Shown: positions 27,992-36,916, counted from the first letter of the stretch. The stretch: 64,000 nucleotides of DNA from Winogradskya humida (GCF_016862215.1 NZ_BOMN01000018.1:1-64000); one strand, 5' to 3'. Program-made: numbers and translations. Notes: a model not told the origin generated them from the letters alone.

Positions 27992-28327
27992 CTAGAGGGG
28001 CCAGTTCGCGGCGACGATCACGCCGATTGCGGCCGCTGCCTCCACCACGGTACGGGTGCTGCCGGCGCTCTCGGCGAGGGACTGGAGCCGTGTCTGCAGA
28101 CGCCCGCGGGCTTGCGGCGTACCCTCCGCGATCTCGGCTTTTATAGCGGCCACTTCGCTCTGGGCGTATGCGGGCTGGGGATGCCGGCCGAGGATGGCGG
28201 TGAGGAGGTCACGGACCTCGTCGGCGGGGGCGGTGTTGTTGTTCTGGGTGTTGGTGTTGTGGTTGCCGATGTTCTGCTGACCGCCGTGGAAGTTCATGTC
28301 CCCGAAGTTCATCTGCGACTCAGCCAC
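27992..28327 (-). CDS. Small protein with GGQQN motif and hydrophobic C-terminal helix
   Basis: A 111-residue protein of unknown function. Residues ~7-30 are Asn/Gln/Gly-rich (MNFGDMNFHGGQQNIGNHN, then TNTQN), the middle is helical (RDLLTAILGRH to RLQTRLQSLAE), and the last ~20 residues are a hydrophobic helix (VVEAAAAIGVIVAANW). The layout resembles small actinobacterial proteins that carry an N-terminal NxFGDxN motif; related short motifs have been discussed as bacterial amyloid signalling sequences. The GTG at 28327, 5 nt after GGAGG, overlaps the upstream stop by 8 nt, so the pair is coupled. The upstream protein carries the same GGQQNxGxxNxNxQN motif near its C-terminus. Possibly a partner or membrane-acting effector (inference). 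Confidence 0.7.
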   Translation of the reverse strand: MAESQMNFGDMNFHGGQQNIGNHNTNTQNNNTAPADEVRDLLTAILGRHPQPAYAQSEVAAIKAEIAEGTPQARGRLQTRLQSLAESAGSTRTVVEAAAAIGVIVAANWPL

Positions 28328-28415
28328 GTGATCCTCCGGTGGTGCGCGGCTGTCCGGCCGGCGCACTGGTGTTCTGGACGTTGACGTTGCGGCTGCCGAA
28401 ATTTTGCTGGCCACC
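28241..28415 (-). other. Paired GGQQNxGxxNxNxQN motifs in two overlapping genes
   Basis: The motif is coded at 28371-28415 (residues ~556-570 of the large membrane protein) and at 28241-28285 (residues 15-29 of the small protein). Ten of 15 residues are identical, but codon choices differ, so this is conserved protein sequence rather than a recent DNA duplication. Both are Asn/Gln/Gly-rich and low in charge, properties of self-stacking beta motifs. Confidence 0.75.
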
Positions 28416-30080
28416 GATGAAAGTCGCGTTGTCGATCGACACGTTGGTCACGGCGCTCTGGAACTCCGTGGTGTCGACGCCCTGCTCGTCCAGGTATTCC
28501 AGGACGGTGTCGGTGACCACCCGGTCCAGCAGCTTGATGTACTTCTCCGCGTCCAGGATCTGCATGAAGTTCACGGTCGGGCGCTGGGCGGCGAGCTCAC
28601 GGACGCTGAAGTCGGCGCCGTAGTCGTAGAAGCGGAAGTCGTCGGCGCGCCGTGCGGAGCGAGCCATCCGGCCGGTCAGCCGTAGCGTGTCCCAGCCGAG
28701 GCGGGCCAGATACACCGGTCCGAGCAGGTTGTCGCGCAGGAAGCTCAGCATCGTGTCCACGGCCGCGTGGTAGGGCACGCGTTCCGGGCGCAGGTTGTCG
28801 ACGAGATGGTAGAGCGGGTTCACCTGCGGCATGACGGTGGACACGAACTCGGTGTAGAGCATGCCGCCCTCGACGGCCAGGTGGACGAACGCGGTGACGC
28901 CGATGCCCGAGTCCTGCGCGGGCAGCACGAGCCGGCCGTCCGGGGTGAAGATCTCCTTGCCGTTGGCCGGCACCACTGCGCGCAGGTAGTGCCGCAGTCC
29001 GCCCTGCGGGCTGCCGACGATCGCCGCGATGGTCTCGGTGGAGGCGAGGGTGCGTGGCGTACGCGTCTGCGGGTCGATCAGCGGATCGTCACTGCGCCGG
29101 TTACCGTCGGCAGCCACGTACGGCACCACGTAGACGTTCGGAATGCGCTCGCCGTCGCGCAGACGCTGATCACGCAGCCCTACGACGGCATCATGCACCC
29201 GCTGATTGAGTGCGAGGCTGTCGATCGCGACCCGGCCGTCACCGTTCTTGGGCTTGAGCGTCGTCGCGAACGACCAGCTGTGCTCGCGCCACCCGGCGCC
29301 GGCGAACGGGTCGATGTCCTGCACGCAGATGTTGCCGCGCTGCATCGCCGCGACGACGCCCAGCCGCCACTCGACCCGTGAGCTGCCGACGCGCGGCGCG
29401 ACGGCTGTCACGCCGGGGGCCAGTTCGGTGGTGAGGATGCCGTACGCGTGACGGCGCGACAGGAACAGCACGAGGAACATGGCACCGGCGAGCCCGATCG
29501 GGACCAGCAGCACCAGGCCGCGCAGTCCGTCGGCGAACGCGTCGTCGACGGCGGGTGCCGAGTCGCCGTAGTCGCCGAACCCGTCCTGACCGCTCGGCAG
29601 CCCGAGCGAGTCGACGACGCTGCCCAGCACGACCGACAGCAGGAAGGAGCCCAGCAGGCACAGCGCCAGGACGACGACCACGGTGATCCCGGCCAGCCGG
29701 AACGATCGGGGCAGCTCCCGCACCGTCGACGAGCGCAACCCCACCACGACGGCGCACAGGCCCAGCCACGCGACGGTTGCCAGCGGGCTGAGGCAGAGCC
29801 CGACCACCAGGACGCCGGTGACCATCGCGTACCGGATGAGGAGCAGGCGGCGGGCCCGCAGGCAGTGCCGCACCACGGGGTCGAGGTCGAAACCGTAGGA
29901 CGGCGGCACCGCCTTGCGTTCGGACTCGACCACCTCGCGGATCGTCGCGTTGGCAAAATCCGGGTCGAGGTACGGCGCTCCGCACAGCCGGCGGGTCGTG
30001 TCGTTCCAGGTGCCGGCCGGCTGATACGCGGGCATGCTCAACAGAGGCGCGCCCTGGTTGCCCTGCTGCGGGTAGCCCAT
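28320..30080 (-). CDS. Conserved actinobacterial membrane protein with C-terminal GGQQN motif
   Basis: A 586-residue protein of unknown function. The N-terminus has a conserved block (RRLCGAPYLDPDFANATIREV, in parts) and FDLDPVVRHCLRARRLLLIR, followed by two hydrophobic pairs (~95-160 and ~185-215). A large cytoplasmic-looking domain of about 300 residues (RGNICVQDIDPFAGAG, NVYVVPYVA, TPDGRLVLPAQDSGIGVTAF) precedes a helical region and the tail with GGQQNFGSRNVNVQN. Similar proteins occur in other actinomycetes. It overlaps the small motif protein gene by 8 nt, so they are likely made together and may bind each other through the shared motif (inference). Confidence 0.75.
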   Translation of the reverse strand: MGYPQQGNQGAPLLSMPAYQPAGTWNDTTRRLCGAPYLDPDFANATIREVVESERKAVPPSYGFDLDPVVRHCLRARRLLLIRYAMVTGVLVVGLCLSPLATVAWLGLCAVVVGLRSSTVRELPRSFRLAGITVVVVLALCLLGSFLLSVVLGSVVDSLGLPSGQDGFGDYGDSAPAVDDAFADGLRGLVLLVPIGLAGAMFLVLFLSRRHAYGILTTELAPGVTAVAPRVGSSRVEWRLGVVAAMQRGNICVQDIDPFAGAGWREHSWSFATTLKPKNGDGRVAIDSLALNQRVHDAVVGLRDQRLRDGERIPNVYVVPYVAADGNRRSDDPLIDPQTRTPRTLASTETIAAIVGSPQGGLRHYLRAVVPANGKEIFTPDGRLVLPAQDSGIGVTAFVHLAVEGGMLYTEFVSTVMPQVNPLYHLVDNLRPERVPYHAAVDTMLSFLRDNLLGPVYLARLGWDTLRLTGRMARSARRADDFRFYDYGADFSVRELAAQRPTVNFMQILDAEKYIKLLDRVVTDTVLEYLDEQGVDTTEFQSAVTNVSIDNATFIGGQQNFGSRNVNVQNTSAPAGQPRTTGGSRG

Positions 30081-30146
30081 CCAGAGAAGGTATCGGTGAC
30101 CGCGATCGCGCCGGCACCCCTGGACGGAGGACTCGTTCCGGCTTCG

Positions 30147-30893
30147 TCAACCCGCCCTGGCCGACTCGCGGCGGACGGGCATGGATGGCAGGGAGTGCCA
30201 GCTCACCGGGACGTTGCGCATCAGGAGCGCCCCGTCGAGTTCCGCCGCCCCCGCCGGGAACAGAGCAGGATCCTCGAAGTACGTCGACCGCGCATCGGCC
30301 ACCTCGACCGGCTCGACGGCCCACGACTCGGTACGCAGTTCGATGCCGTCCAGGACGCGGCCGCCGGTGGTCTCGGAGTAGCCGGCGCAGCCCTGCCGGA
30401 AGAACTCGGATGCCTCGGCCAGATCACCGAACAGCGCGCTGCCCGGCCACGTGGGACTGACCCGCACGTGGACGCCCACCGCGCCGGTGTTGTCGACGCT
30501 GCGGAACCCCACTCTGAGGTCCCGCTCATCCTCCGCGACGGTGAACCGGGCGCGGTGGTGCTCGCCGGGGAAGACCCTGCCGCCGGCCAGCGCCGAGGCC
30601 CGGGAAGCGGTGTCGCGCCGTGGAATGTAGACGCCGGCGGCGACGCCGTCCGGGGTGTCCCATTCGACCGCGATGCGATGTGCGGCGTTCTCGGTGCGCA
30701 TGCCGATCCCGGCAGGCAGGGGCTTCGGACGCAGTCGGCCGAGCCGGATCAGGCAGATCCCCGCGACGCCGTGCCCGTTGACCAGCTGGGGGCGCAACGG
30801 CGCGGGCAGCAGGCGAGCGGTGGCTTCTGGATCCGTACGATAATTGACGAGCAGGCGCCGTTCGACGACGCCTGCCATGACGGGAACCCTCAT
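30147..30893 (-). CDS. DUF2071 family protein
   Basis: A 248-residue protein of the DUF2071 family, whose fold is related to acetoacetate decarboxylase; reaction unknown. MRVPVMAGVVERRLLVNYR begins the family pattern, followed by LLPAPLRPQLVNGHGVAGICLIRLG, AAHRIAVEWDT and GVYIPRRDT. I chose ATG 30893, which has GGAGAGGG 5 nt upstream and starts at the conserved region; a longer frame to 30968 overlaps the next gene. It lies 22 nt after the ClpN-HTH gene and probably shares its self-regulated promoter. Confidence 0.82.
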   Translation of the reverse strand: MRVPVMAGVVERRLLVNYRTDPEATARLLPAPLRPQLVNGHGVAGICLIRLGRLRPKPLPAGIGMRTENAAHRIAVEWDTPDGVAAGVYIPRRDTASRASALAGGRVFPGEHHRARFTVAEDERDLRVGFRSVDNTGAVGVHVRVSPTWPGSALFGDLAEASEFFRQGCAGYSETTGGRVLDGIELRTESWAVEPVEVADARSTYFEDPALFPAGAAELDGALLMRNVPVSWHSLPSMPVRRESARAG

Positions 30894-30915
30894 GATGACC
30901 CTCTCCGGCGGCGCG

Positions 30916-31626
30916 TCATGACTCCAGAGTCGCGACGATGGACGCTTCGGCGGCGGCTTTGTCGACACCGAGGCCGGCTAGGACGCCCGTGCCGTCCTCG
31001 AGTTCGAGGATGGCGAGCAGAATGTGCTCGGTGCCCACGTAGTTGTGGTTGAGGCGCAGGGCTTCGCGGAACGTGAGCTCCAAGGCCTTCTTGGCGTGCG
31101 CGTCGAACGGGATGAGCGCGGGCAGGGAGTCGGCTGCCGCGGGCAGCGTCGCGGTTGCCGTCTGCCGGACCGCGTCGAGTGACACGCCCTGCGCGACGAT
31201 CGTGCGGGCGCCGAGGCCGCTCGGGTCGGCCACCAGGCCGAGCACCAGGTGAGCCACGCTGATCTCAGGGTTGCCGCCGGTGCGGGCAGCCTCCTGCGCC
31301 CCCACGACGACCTTCCTGGCCCGGTCGGTGAACCGGCTGAATCCCTGGCTGGCGTCGAGATCCGGCGCGTCGCCCTTGGCCACGAAGCGTTTCTGGGCCG
31401 CCTGCTTGGTGACGCCCATGCTGCGGCCGATCTCCGTCCAGGAGGCTCCGGAGCGGCGGGCCTGGTCGACGAAGTGCCCGATCAGATGGTCGGCGACGTC
31501 GCCGAGGTGGTCGGCGGCCAGCACCGCATCGCTGAGCTGGTCGAGGGCGCCGGTGTGGGTCTTCTTGATGGCCTCGATCAGGTCGTCGAGCCGGACCGAG
31601 TTTGCTGCGGGACCAGTTGTCGTCAT
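30916..31626 (-). CDS. HTH plus Clp N-terminal domain protein
   Basis: A 236-residue protein. Residues ~50-85 look like a helix-turn-helix (RRSGASWTEIGRSMGVTKQAAQKRF), and ~95-235 form a Clp N-terminal double repeat (FTDRARKVVVGAQEAAR, VAHLVLGLVADPS, then ALELTFREALRLNHNYVGTEHILLAILE). There is no AAA module. It may be a regulator that senses misfolded protein or a Clp adaptor; both are inference. Two 19-bp inverted repeats cover its own -10 and -35 boxes, so it probably represses itself. The -10 lies 6 nt before the ATG, indicating a leaderless transcript shared with DUF2071. Confidence 0.8.
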   Translation of the reverse strand: MTTTGPAANSVRLDDLIEAIKKTHTGALDQLSDAVLAADHLGDVADHLIGHFVDQARRSGASWTEIGRSMGVTKQAAQKRFVAKGDAPDLDASQGFSRFTDRARKVVVGAQEAARTGGNPEISVAHLVLGLVADPSGLGARTIVAQGVSLDAVRQTATATLPAAADSLPALIPFDAHAKKALELTFREALRLNHNYVGTEHILLAILELEDGTGVLAGLGVDKAAAEASIVATLES

Positions 31627-31627
31627 G

Positions 31628-31674
31628 CGTCAACCATAGGTTGACGATGCCGGATCGTCAACTCAAGGTTGACG
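31628..31674 (-). promoter_or_regulatory. Leaderless promoter with two 19-bp operators
   Basis: CGTCAACCATAGGTTGACG (31628-31646) has perfect 8-bp arms; a second 19-bp copy at 31656-31674 has 7-bp arms. Centres are 28 nt apart. On the minus strand TTGACG (31661-31656), a 17-nt spacer and TATGGT (31638-31633) make a good promoter, and the ATG follows TATGGT by 6 nt. Each operator covers one promoter box, ideal for autorepression. Confidence 0.75.
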
Positions 31675-31684
31675 CGGGAAGGTG

Positions 31685-32875
31685 TCAAGACCGCGACGGT
31701 GACGGCGTTGTCTGCGAGTGATCCTCAGCGGTCAGGGAGCGCCACGCCCGCAGCACCGGCAGCGTGGCCAGCAACCCGAGCACCGGCACGAGGAACGCGA
31801 GCCGCAACCCGATCGGTGACGACAGCGCCCCCAGCAGCACAGCCCCCAGCAGCGCCCCGCCGTAGTTGAACAGGTTCACCCGCGCGATGACCTCGTCACT
31901 ACGCCCCGGCGCGCTACGCCCCGCGACGCTGAACGCGAGCGGGACCAGGATGCCGACGCCCAGCCCGGTCAGCGCGAACCCCGCCACCGCTGCCCCGATC
32001 GACGGCACCGCCACCACCAGCCCGCAGCCCAGTGCGCAGACCAGCAGACACCCGGCAGCGGCCACGGTCGTGCCGATCCGGGGCACCAGGTGGTCCCCCA
32101 CGAGCCGGGCGGCGAGCACCGCGGCCTGGTAGGCGGCGTACCCCAGGGGCACCACGGTGGCCGACGCGGCGAGGGAGTCGTCGAGGTAGACCGAACTCCA
32201 CGTGCTGACCGCCGAGTCGGCCAGGAACGCGGTGAAGATGAACGCGCCGCAGACGAGCACGATGCGCCGGGTGCCGCCCGCCGTGTGCCCGGAGAGGGCG
32301 GCCAGGACGGTGCGGTCCGGCTCGAAGGACGAGAAGCCGGCGAGGGCCGTCGCGGCGGCGAACGCCGCGGCGAGTCCGACTGCGACGGCGGCGCCGGCTC
32401 CCGTTGCCGCGGAGCCCGACATGGCCAGGGCTGCCACGATGGCGGCGGCGGTGTAGGCGGCGAACAGGCGGCTCATCACGCTGCGGCCCAGGCGGGCCTG
32501 GACCAGCACCCCCTGCATGCTCAGGCTGGCATCGACGGCACCCAGCCCCAGCCCGTACGCGATGAAGACCGCCACGAACACAGCCTGCGGGGTGTGGAAT
32601 GTGGTCAGCGCCAGCCCGGCGGCGACGACGAGCAGCCCGCCGGCCAGGGCGTAACGGCTCCCCCACCGCGCGGCCACCTTGTCGGCGAGCATCGAGCCGC
32701 CGGCCGCGGCCGCGATGACGAGCAGCAGGAGCACCGAGACGAACGCGTCGTCGACGTCCTGCCGGGACTTGAACATGGGCAGGGCGGTGACCACGGCCGC
32801 ATAGCCGAGGCCCTGTGCGGCGTACCCACCGGCGATCCACGCGGCCCGCCGGCCGCCACCCACCTGTTGCGGCAT
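31685..32875 (-). CDS. MFS transporter
   Basis: A 396-residue major facilitator with about 12 transmembrane helices. The first helix pair (WIAGGYAAQGLGYAAVVTALPMF), the loop-2/3 region SMLADKVAARWGSRYAL and a related second-half RLVGDHLVPRIGT fit an MFS fold. The substrate is unknown; the weak similarity to small-molecule and sugar-type families does not allow a call. It has no close operon partner: the upstream gap is 73 nt to the permease stop and the ClpN gene is 58 nt downstream. Confidence 0.88.
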   Translation of the reverse strand: MPQQVGGGRRAAWIAGGYAAQGLGYAAVVTALPMFKSRQDVDDAFVSVLLLLVIAAAAGGSMLADKVAARWGSRYALAGGLLVVAAGLALTTFHTPQAVFVAVFIAYGLGLGAVDASLSMQGVLVQARLGRSVMSRLFAAYTAAAIVAALAMSGSAATGAGAAVAVGLAAAFAAATALAGFSSFEPDRTVLAALSGHTAGGTRRIVLVCGAFIFTAFLADSAVSTWSSVYLDDSLAASATVVPLGYAAYQAAVLAARLVGDHLVPRIGTTVAAAGCLLVCALGCGLVVAVPSIGAAVAGFALTGLGVGILVPLAFSVAGRSAPGRSDEVIARVNLFNYGGALLGAVLLGALSSPIGLRLAFLVPVLGLLATLPVLRAWRSLTAEDHSQTTPSPSRS

Positions 32876-32948
32876 GAGGGAATCATTGTCGGCGATGACC
32901 GGGCGGAACAGGGCCGATCCACCAATTGCGCACCGGAGGAAGGCGTGT

Positions 32949-35060
32949 TTAGCGGCCGGCTCTCACCCGGCTGAGGAGCCAGATGAAGTACGGCGCTCCG
33001 ATCAGGGCGGTCACCAGGCCGGCGGCGAGCTGTGAGGGAGCGATGACCGTACGCCCCACAGTGTCCGCGACGGTGACCAGTAATGCGCCCAGCGCGACCG
33101 ACACGGGCACCGACCGGGCGTGCCGGGCACCGACCAGCGCGCGGGCGGCATGTGGTGCGACGAGGCCGACGAAGGCCAGCGCCCCCACCGCACAGGCCGC
33201 GGCCGCGGTGAGGATCGCCGCCAGGGTGAGGAAGCCGAGCCGGGCCCGGTTCAGCGGTACGCCCAGCACCCGCGGCACGTCCTCGTCCAGCGAGACCAGG
33301 TCGAGGGTCCGCGCGCCGATGAGCGCGAGCGGCAGCCCGACGGCGAGCATGATCGCGGCGGGGACGACCTGGCCGAGGGTCCGGCCGTAGGTCGAGCCGG
33401 CGAGCCAGGTCAGGGCGACGCCGACGTTCCACGGTGAGACGACCACGACCAGCAGCGTCGTGATCGCCGACGCGGCCGTGCTCACGCCGATGCCGATCAG
33501 GACGAGCCGGTCGGAGGACAGCCCCCGGTGGGACGCGAGCCGGTAGACGAGCGCGAACGTGGCCAGGGCGGCGAGGGTCGCGGCGCCCATCACCGGCCAG
33601 ACGCCGACGCCGGGGACGAGCAGCACCATCGCGACGGCGCCGACGCTCGCGCCGGGGGTGATGCCGAGCAGGCCCGGTTCGGCGAGCGGGTTGCGGCAGA
33701 CGGCCTGGACGATGGAGCCGGCCAGGGCGAGGGCGGCGCCGCCGAGCAGGGAGACGAGCACGCGGGGCCAGCGCTGGTCGAGGACGAACGAGACCTCGCG
33801 GCCGGCACTGCCCCGCCACCAGTTGGCGACGTCGCCGAGCAGCACGAGACGATCACCCAGCAGCAGCGCGGCGAGGAACGCGGCGATCAGGGCGACACCG
33901 AGCACGACACCGACGACGGTGACGAAGCCGCGGGAACGGGCGGTGCCGTGGGTGCCGCTGGCCGAGGTGGCGGGTCCGCTGTCGCGCAGGCGCCGGGCGA
34001 GCCAGACGAGCAGGACCGCGCCGGCCAGCGAGGTGACCACGCCGGTGGGGACGGAGATCGCGGTGTCCGCGGGCAGGGCGAGGCGCAGCAGCACGTCGGC
34101 GGTGACGATGACGAGGGCGCCGACCACGCCCGCGAACGGCAGGAGCAGGACGTGCCGGCTCAGGCCGGGGACGCGGCGGGCGACGAGCCGGGCGATGACC
34201 GGGCCGCAGAGCCCGACGAAGCCGATCGGGCCGGTGACGGTCACGGCGGTGGCGGCCAGCAGGACCGCGAGCAGGATCGAGAGGACCCGGGTACGCCGGA
34301 CGTCGACGCCGAGCACCCGCGCGGAGTCGTCGCCGAGGCCGAGCACGTCGAGGCGGTGCGCGAGCAGCAGGGCGCCGAGCACGCCAAACGCGACCAGGGG
34401 CGCGGCGAACGTGACCTGGCCGGTGCCGGACTGCACGGTGGTGCCGCTGCCCCACGCGTACAGGCCGGTGGTGTTCTGCTGGAAGAGCATGAGCAGCACG
34501 ACGGCGAGCGAGTTGAGCGCGAGGGCCACCGCGGAGCCGGCGAGCACGACCCGGGCCGGGCCGGCCGCGCCACCGCGGGCGACGAGCAGGACCAGACCCG
34601 ATGCCGCGAGACCGCCGAGAAAGGCGATCAGGCCGTTGACCAGGAAGGGCAGGGCGATACCGTACGCGGCCACGGCGACCACCGACACGTAGGCGCCCGC
34701 GTTCACGGCGAGGGTGTCCGGCGACGCCAGCGGGTTGCGTGCCACGGATTGCAGGGTGGCGCCCGCGACGCCGATGGCCAGCCCGACGAGCAGGGCGGCG
34801 AGCAGCCGGGGCACGCGGCTGGCGACCAGCACCGCGACGGTCTGTTCCCGGCCGTCCCCGGAGGAGCCGGGCACGAGCGCGCGGAGCAGCTCGGCGATGC
34901 TGAGGTCGGCGGTGCCCTGGGTGAGATGCACGGCGGCGAGCACGAGCAGCAGGGCCAGGGCGATCGCGAACGCGGCGATCACCCGCGGGGCGCCCCGGCG
35001 GGGAGTGGTCCCCGCCGGGGTGACGGCCACGTCAGCGGCCGTGTCGGTGGTGCCGTTCAT
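32949..35060 (-). CDS. Fused Fe3+-siderophore ABC permease (two FecCD domains)
   Basis: A 703-residue permease made of two FecCD-type halves, residues ~25-350 and ~370-700, each with about nine or ten helices. Duplicated landmarks are SRVPRLLAALLVGLAIGVAG with QSVARNPLASPD in the first half, and QRWPRVLVSLLGGAALALAGS with QAVCRNPLAEPGLLGI in the second; each half also has a GPIGFVGL or GALAFVGLVAPH motif that contacts the ATPase. The fusion recalls FhuB of hydroxamate import. It starts 5 nt after the binding-protein stop. Single-gene fusion means one chain forms the whole pore. Substrate siderophore unknown. Confidence 0.92.
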   Translation of the reverse strand: MNGTTDTAADVAVTPAGTTPRRGAPRVIAAFAIALALLLVLAAVHLTQGTADLSIAELLRALVPGSSGDGREQTVAVLVASRVPRLLAALLVGLAIGVAGATLQSVARNPLASPDTLAVNAGAYVSVVAVAAYGIALPFLVNGLIAFLGGLAASGLVLLVARGGAAGPARVVLAGSAVALALNSLAVVLLMLFQQNTTGLYAWGSGTTVQSGTGQVTFAAPLVAFGVLGALLLAHRLDVLGLGDDSARVLGVDVRRTRVLSILLAVLLAATAVTVTGPIGFVGLCGPVIARLVARRVPGLSRHVLLLPFAGVVGALVIVTADVLLRLALPADTAISVPTGVVTSLAGAVLLVWLARRLRDSGPATSASGTHGTARSRGFVTVVGVVLGVALIAAFLAALLLGDRLVLLGDVANWWRGSAGREVSFVLDQRWPRVLVSLLGGAALALAGSIVQAVCRNPLAEPGLLGITPGASVGAVAMVLLVPGVGVWPVMGAATLAALATFALVYRLASHRGLSSDRLVLIGIGVSTAASAITTLLVVVVSPWNVGVALTWLAGSTYGRTLGQVVPAAIMLAVGLPLALIGARTLDLVSLDEDVPRVLGVPLNRARLGFLTLAAILTAAAACAVGALAFVGLVAPHAARALVGARHARSVPVSVALGALLVTVADTVGRTVIAPSQLAAGLVTALIGAPYFIWLLSRVRAGR

Positions 35061-35065
35061 CGATG

Positions 35066-36073
35066 TCAGGCGCCGGGGAAGGCCGCGACGAGCGCGTCGA
35101 TGTAGGCGTTGGCGGACGGCACGCTGCCGAACATCCAGATGCCGTCGGGGAGCTTGCTGAGGTGCCCGCCCTTGACGAAGCCGAGCTGCTTCCACACCGC
35201 GTTACCGGTCAGCGCCTTGGTGAACTCGCCGCCGCCGTCGGTCTCGTTGGCGACGTACACGAACGTACTGTCCGCGTTGGTGATCTTGGTCAGGCCCTCG
35301 ATGTCGGTCTGCGCCAGGCCGTAGTCCTTGTCGCCGCCCTCGGTCCACTGGTTGGTGAGGCCGAGCTCCCTGCCGAGACCGCCGAAGAACGAGCCCGGGG
35401 TGTACATGCGGATGGCCACGGTGCCCGAGTCGATCCAGCCGTCGGACATGGTGAACGGCGCCCCGGTCCTGCCGGCCTTGGCCAGCGCGTCCTTACCGGC
35501 GGCGACCTTCGCGTCGAAGCCTGCGAGGATCTCGGTCGCCTTGGCGGACGTGCCGGTCGCCTGGGCGAGCGTGGTCAGCGTCTTGCGCATGTAACCGATC
35601 GGGTCGGTGCCGTCGGAGCCCTTCAGCGCGATCACCGGCGCGGTCTTGGTGATCTGCTCGATCACGGTCGCGGGCAGGTCCGTCGTGGCGACCACGAGGT
35701 CGGGCTTGAGCGCGACGATGGCGTCGAGGCTGGGCTCGCCGCGGGTGCCGACGTCGGGCGTCGCGGCGTCGACCGGTGCCACGGTGTCGTAGATGTTGTA
35801 GTTCTTGACGTCGGCGACACCGACCGGCTTCACGCCGAGCGCGACCAGGCTCTCGGTCAGGCCCCACTCGAGGGAGACGACGGCCTTGGCGGGCGCGTCG
35901 AGGTGCACGGGGCCGCGCTCGTCGGTCAGGTCGACCGGGCCGGTGGCGGCGGACGCGCTGGGGGTGCCCGCGTCGTCGGCGTCCTCAGTGGTGCCGCAGG
36001 CCGTGAGCGCCAGGGCTGCCACCACGGCGGTGGCCGCTGCGGCCAGAGTCCGGCGCAAGGGGGTCGTACGCAT
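35066..36073 (-). CDS. Siderophore-binding lipoprotein
   Basis: A 335-residue class III (FhuD/FepB-type) substrate-binding protein. A signal peptide ends in lipobox LTAC with Cys near residue 26, so it is membrane-anchored outside the cell. RPAKAVVSLEWGLTESLVALGVKPVG-like start, KPDLVVATTDLP, and the long central helix with TLTTLAQATGTSAKATE fit the two-lobe fold. It should capture a ferric siderophore and deliver it to the fused permease encoded 5 nt downstream. AAGGA lies upstream of the ATG, 12 nt after the ATPase stop. Confidence 0.92.
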   Translation of the reverse strand: MRTTPLRRTLAAAATAVVAALALTACGTTEDADDAGTPSASAATGPVDLTDERGPVHLDAPAKAVVSLEWGLTESLVALGVKPVGVADVKNYNIYDTVAPVDAATPDVGTRGEPSLDAIVALKPDLVVATTDLPATVIEQITKTAPVIALKGSDGTDPIGYMRKTLTTLAQATGTSAKATEILAGFDAKVAAGKDALAKAGRTGAPFTMSDGWIDSGTVAIRMYTPGSFFGGLGRELGLTNQWTEGGDKDYGLAQTDIEGLTKITNADSTFVYVANETDGGGEFTKALTGNAVWKQLGFVKGGHLSKLPDGIWMFGSVPSANAYIDALVAAFPGA

Positions 36074-36085
36074 AGAAAATTATCC

Positions 36086-36916
36086 TTAAAGGGTGGAGGA
36101 CATACGGGTGGAATGGCGGCCGACCGGTTCGGTGCGGACACGCCCCCGGTCGTCGACCCGCACATCGATGCGCAGGCCGTAGACCTCGGTGAGAAGTTCG
36201 GAGGTGAGCACGTCGGCGGGGCGGCCGGTGGCTCGCACGACGCCGTTCTGCAGCAGCACGACGTGGTCGGCGACGGCGGCGGCCTGGTCGAGGTCGTGCA
36301 GCACCACACCGACCGCGGCGCCGTGCTCGTCGGCCAGGTCCCGGACGATGTCGAGGGTCTCGACCTGGTAGCGCAGGTCGAGATAGGTGGTCGGCTCGTC
36401 CAGCAGCACGACGCCGGTGTCCTGCGCGAGGCAGGTGGCGAGCCAGACACGCTGCAGCTCGCCGCCGGACAGTTCGTCGACCGGGCGCTCGGCCATCGCC
36501 GCGACCCCGGTCAGGTGCATGGCCTTGTCCACCGCGGCGGGCCCGTCGGGATCACCGGAGCCGAACCGCCCGCGGTAGGGGTGCCGGCCGTAGGCGACGA
36601 CCTCTCTCACGCGTACGCCGCCCGGGGTGGGCCGCGACTGGGTGAGCAGGGTGACCCGCCGGGCGAACTCCTTGGGGTGCAGGGCGTGGGCGTCGCCGGG
36701 CTGCTCCCCGCCGAGCGTGACCGAACCGCTCTTCGGGGTGTGCAGCCGCGCGAGCGCACGCAGCAATGTCGACTTGCCGGAGCCGTTCGGCCCGACCAGT
36801 GCCACGACTTCGCCGGCACGCAGTTCGATGGCGGCGTCCCGGACGACCGTGCGGCCGTCGTACGCGAGCGTGAGACCGCCGCCCGAGAGCGCAACGGTCT
36901 CCGGAGAGGCTGTCAT
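36086..36916 (-). CDS. Fe3+-siderophore ABC transporter ATPase
   Basis: A 276-residue FecE/FhuC-type ABC ATPase. Walker A is GPNGSGKSTLLRAL near residue 42, the Q-loop LLTQSR is followed by VREVVAYGRHPYRGRF (family hallmark), the signature is LSGGELQRVWLA, Walker B is VVLLDEPTTYLD, and the switch His lies in VVLHDLDQ. It heads the operon ATPase, lipoprotein, fused permease. The start codon directly follows an iron box, so expression should rise when iron is scarce. Confidence 0.95.
   Translation of the reverse strand: MTASPETVALSGGGLTLAYDGRTVVRDAAIELRAGEVVALVGPNGSGKSTLLRALARLHTPKSGSVTLGGEQPGDAHALHPKEFARRVTLLTQSRPTPGGVRVREVVAYGRHPYRGRFGSGDPDGPAAVDKAMHLTGVAAMAERPVDELSGGELQRVWLATCLAQDTGVVLLDEPTTYLDLRYQVETLDIVRDLADEHGAAVGVVLHDLDQAAAVADHVVLLQNGVVRATGRPADVLTSELLTEVYGLRIDVRVDDRGRVRTEPVGRHSTRMSSTL

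Noticed and set aside
31661..31667. HspR (HAIR) half-site ACTCAAG upstream of the ClpN gene
   Set aside because: The matching CTTGAGT arm seven nt upstream is absent (ATGCCGG instead); the 19-bp GTCAAC repeats explain the sequence better.
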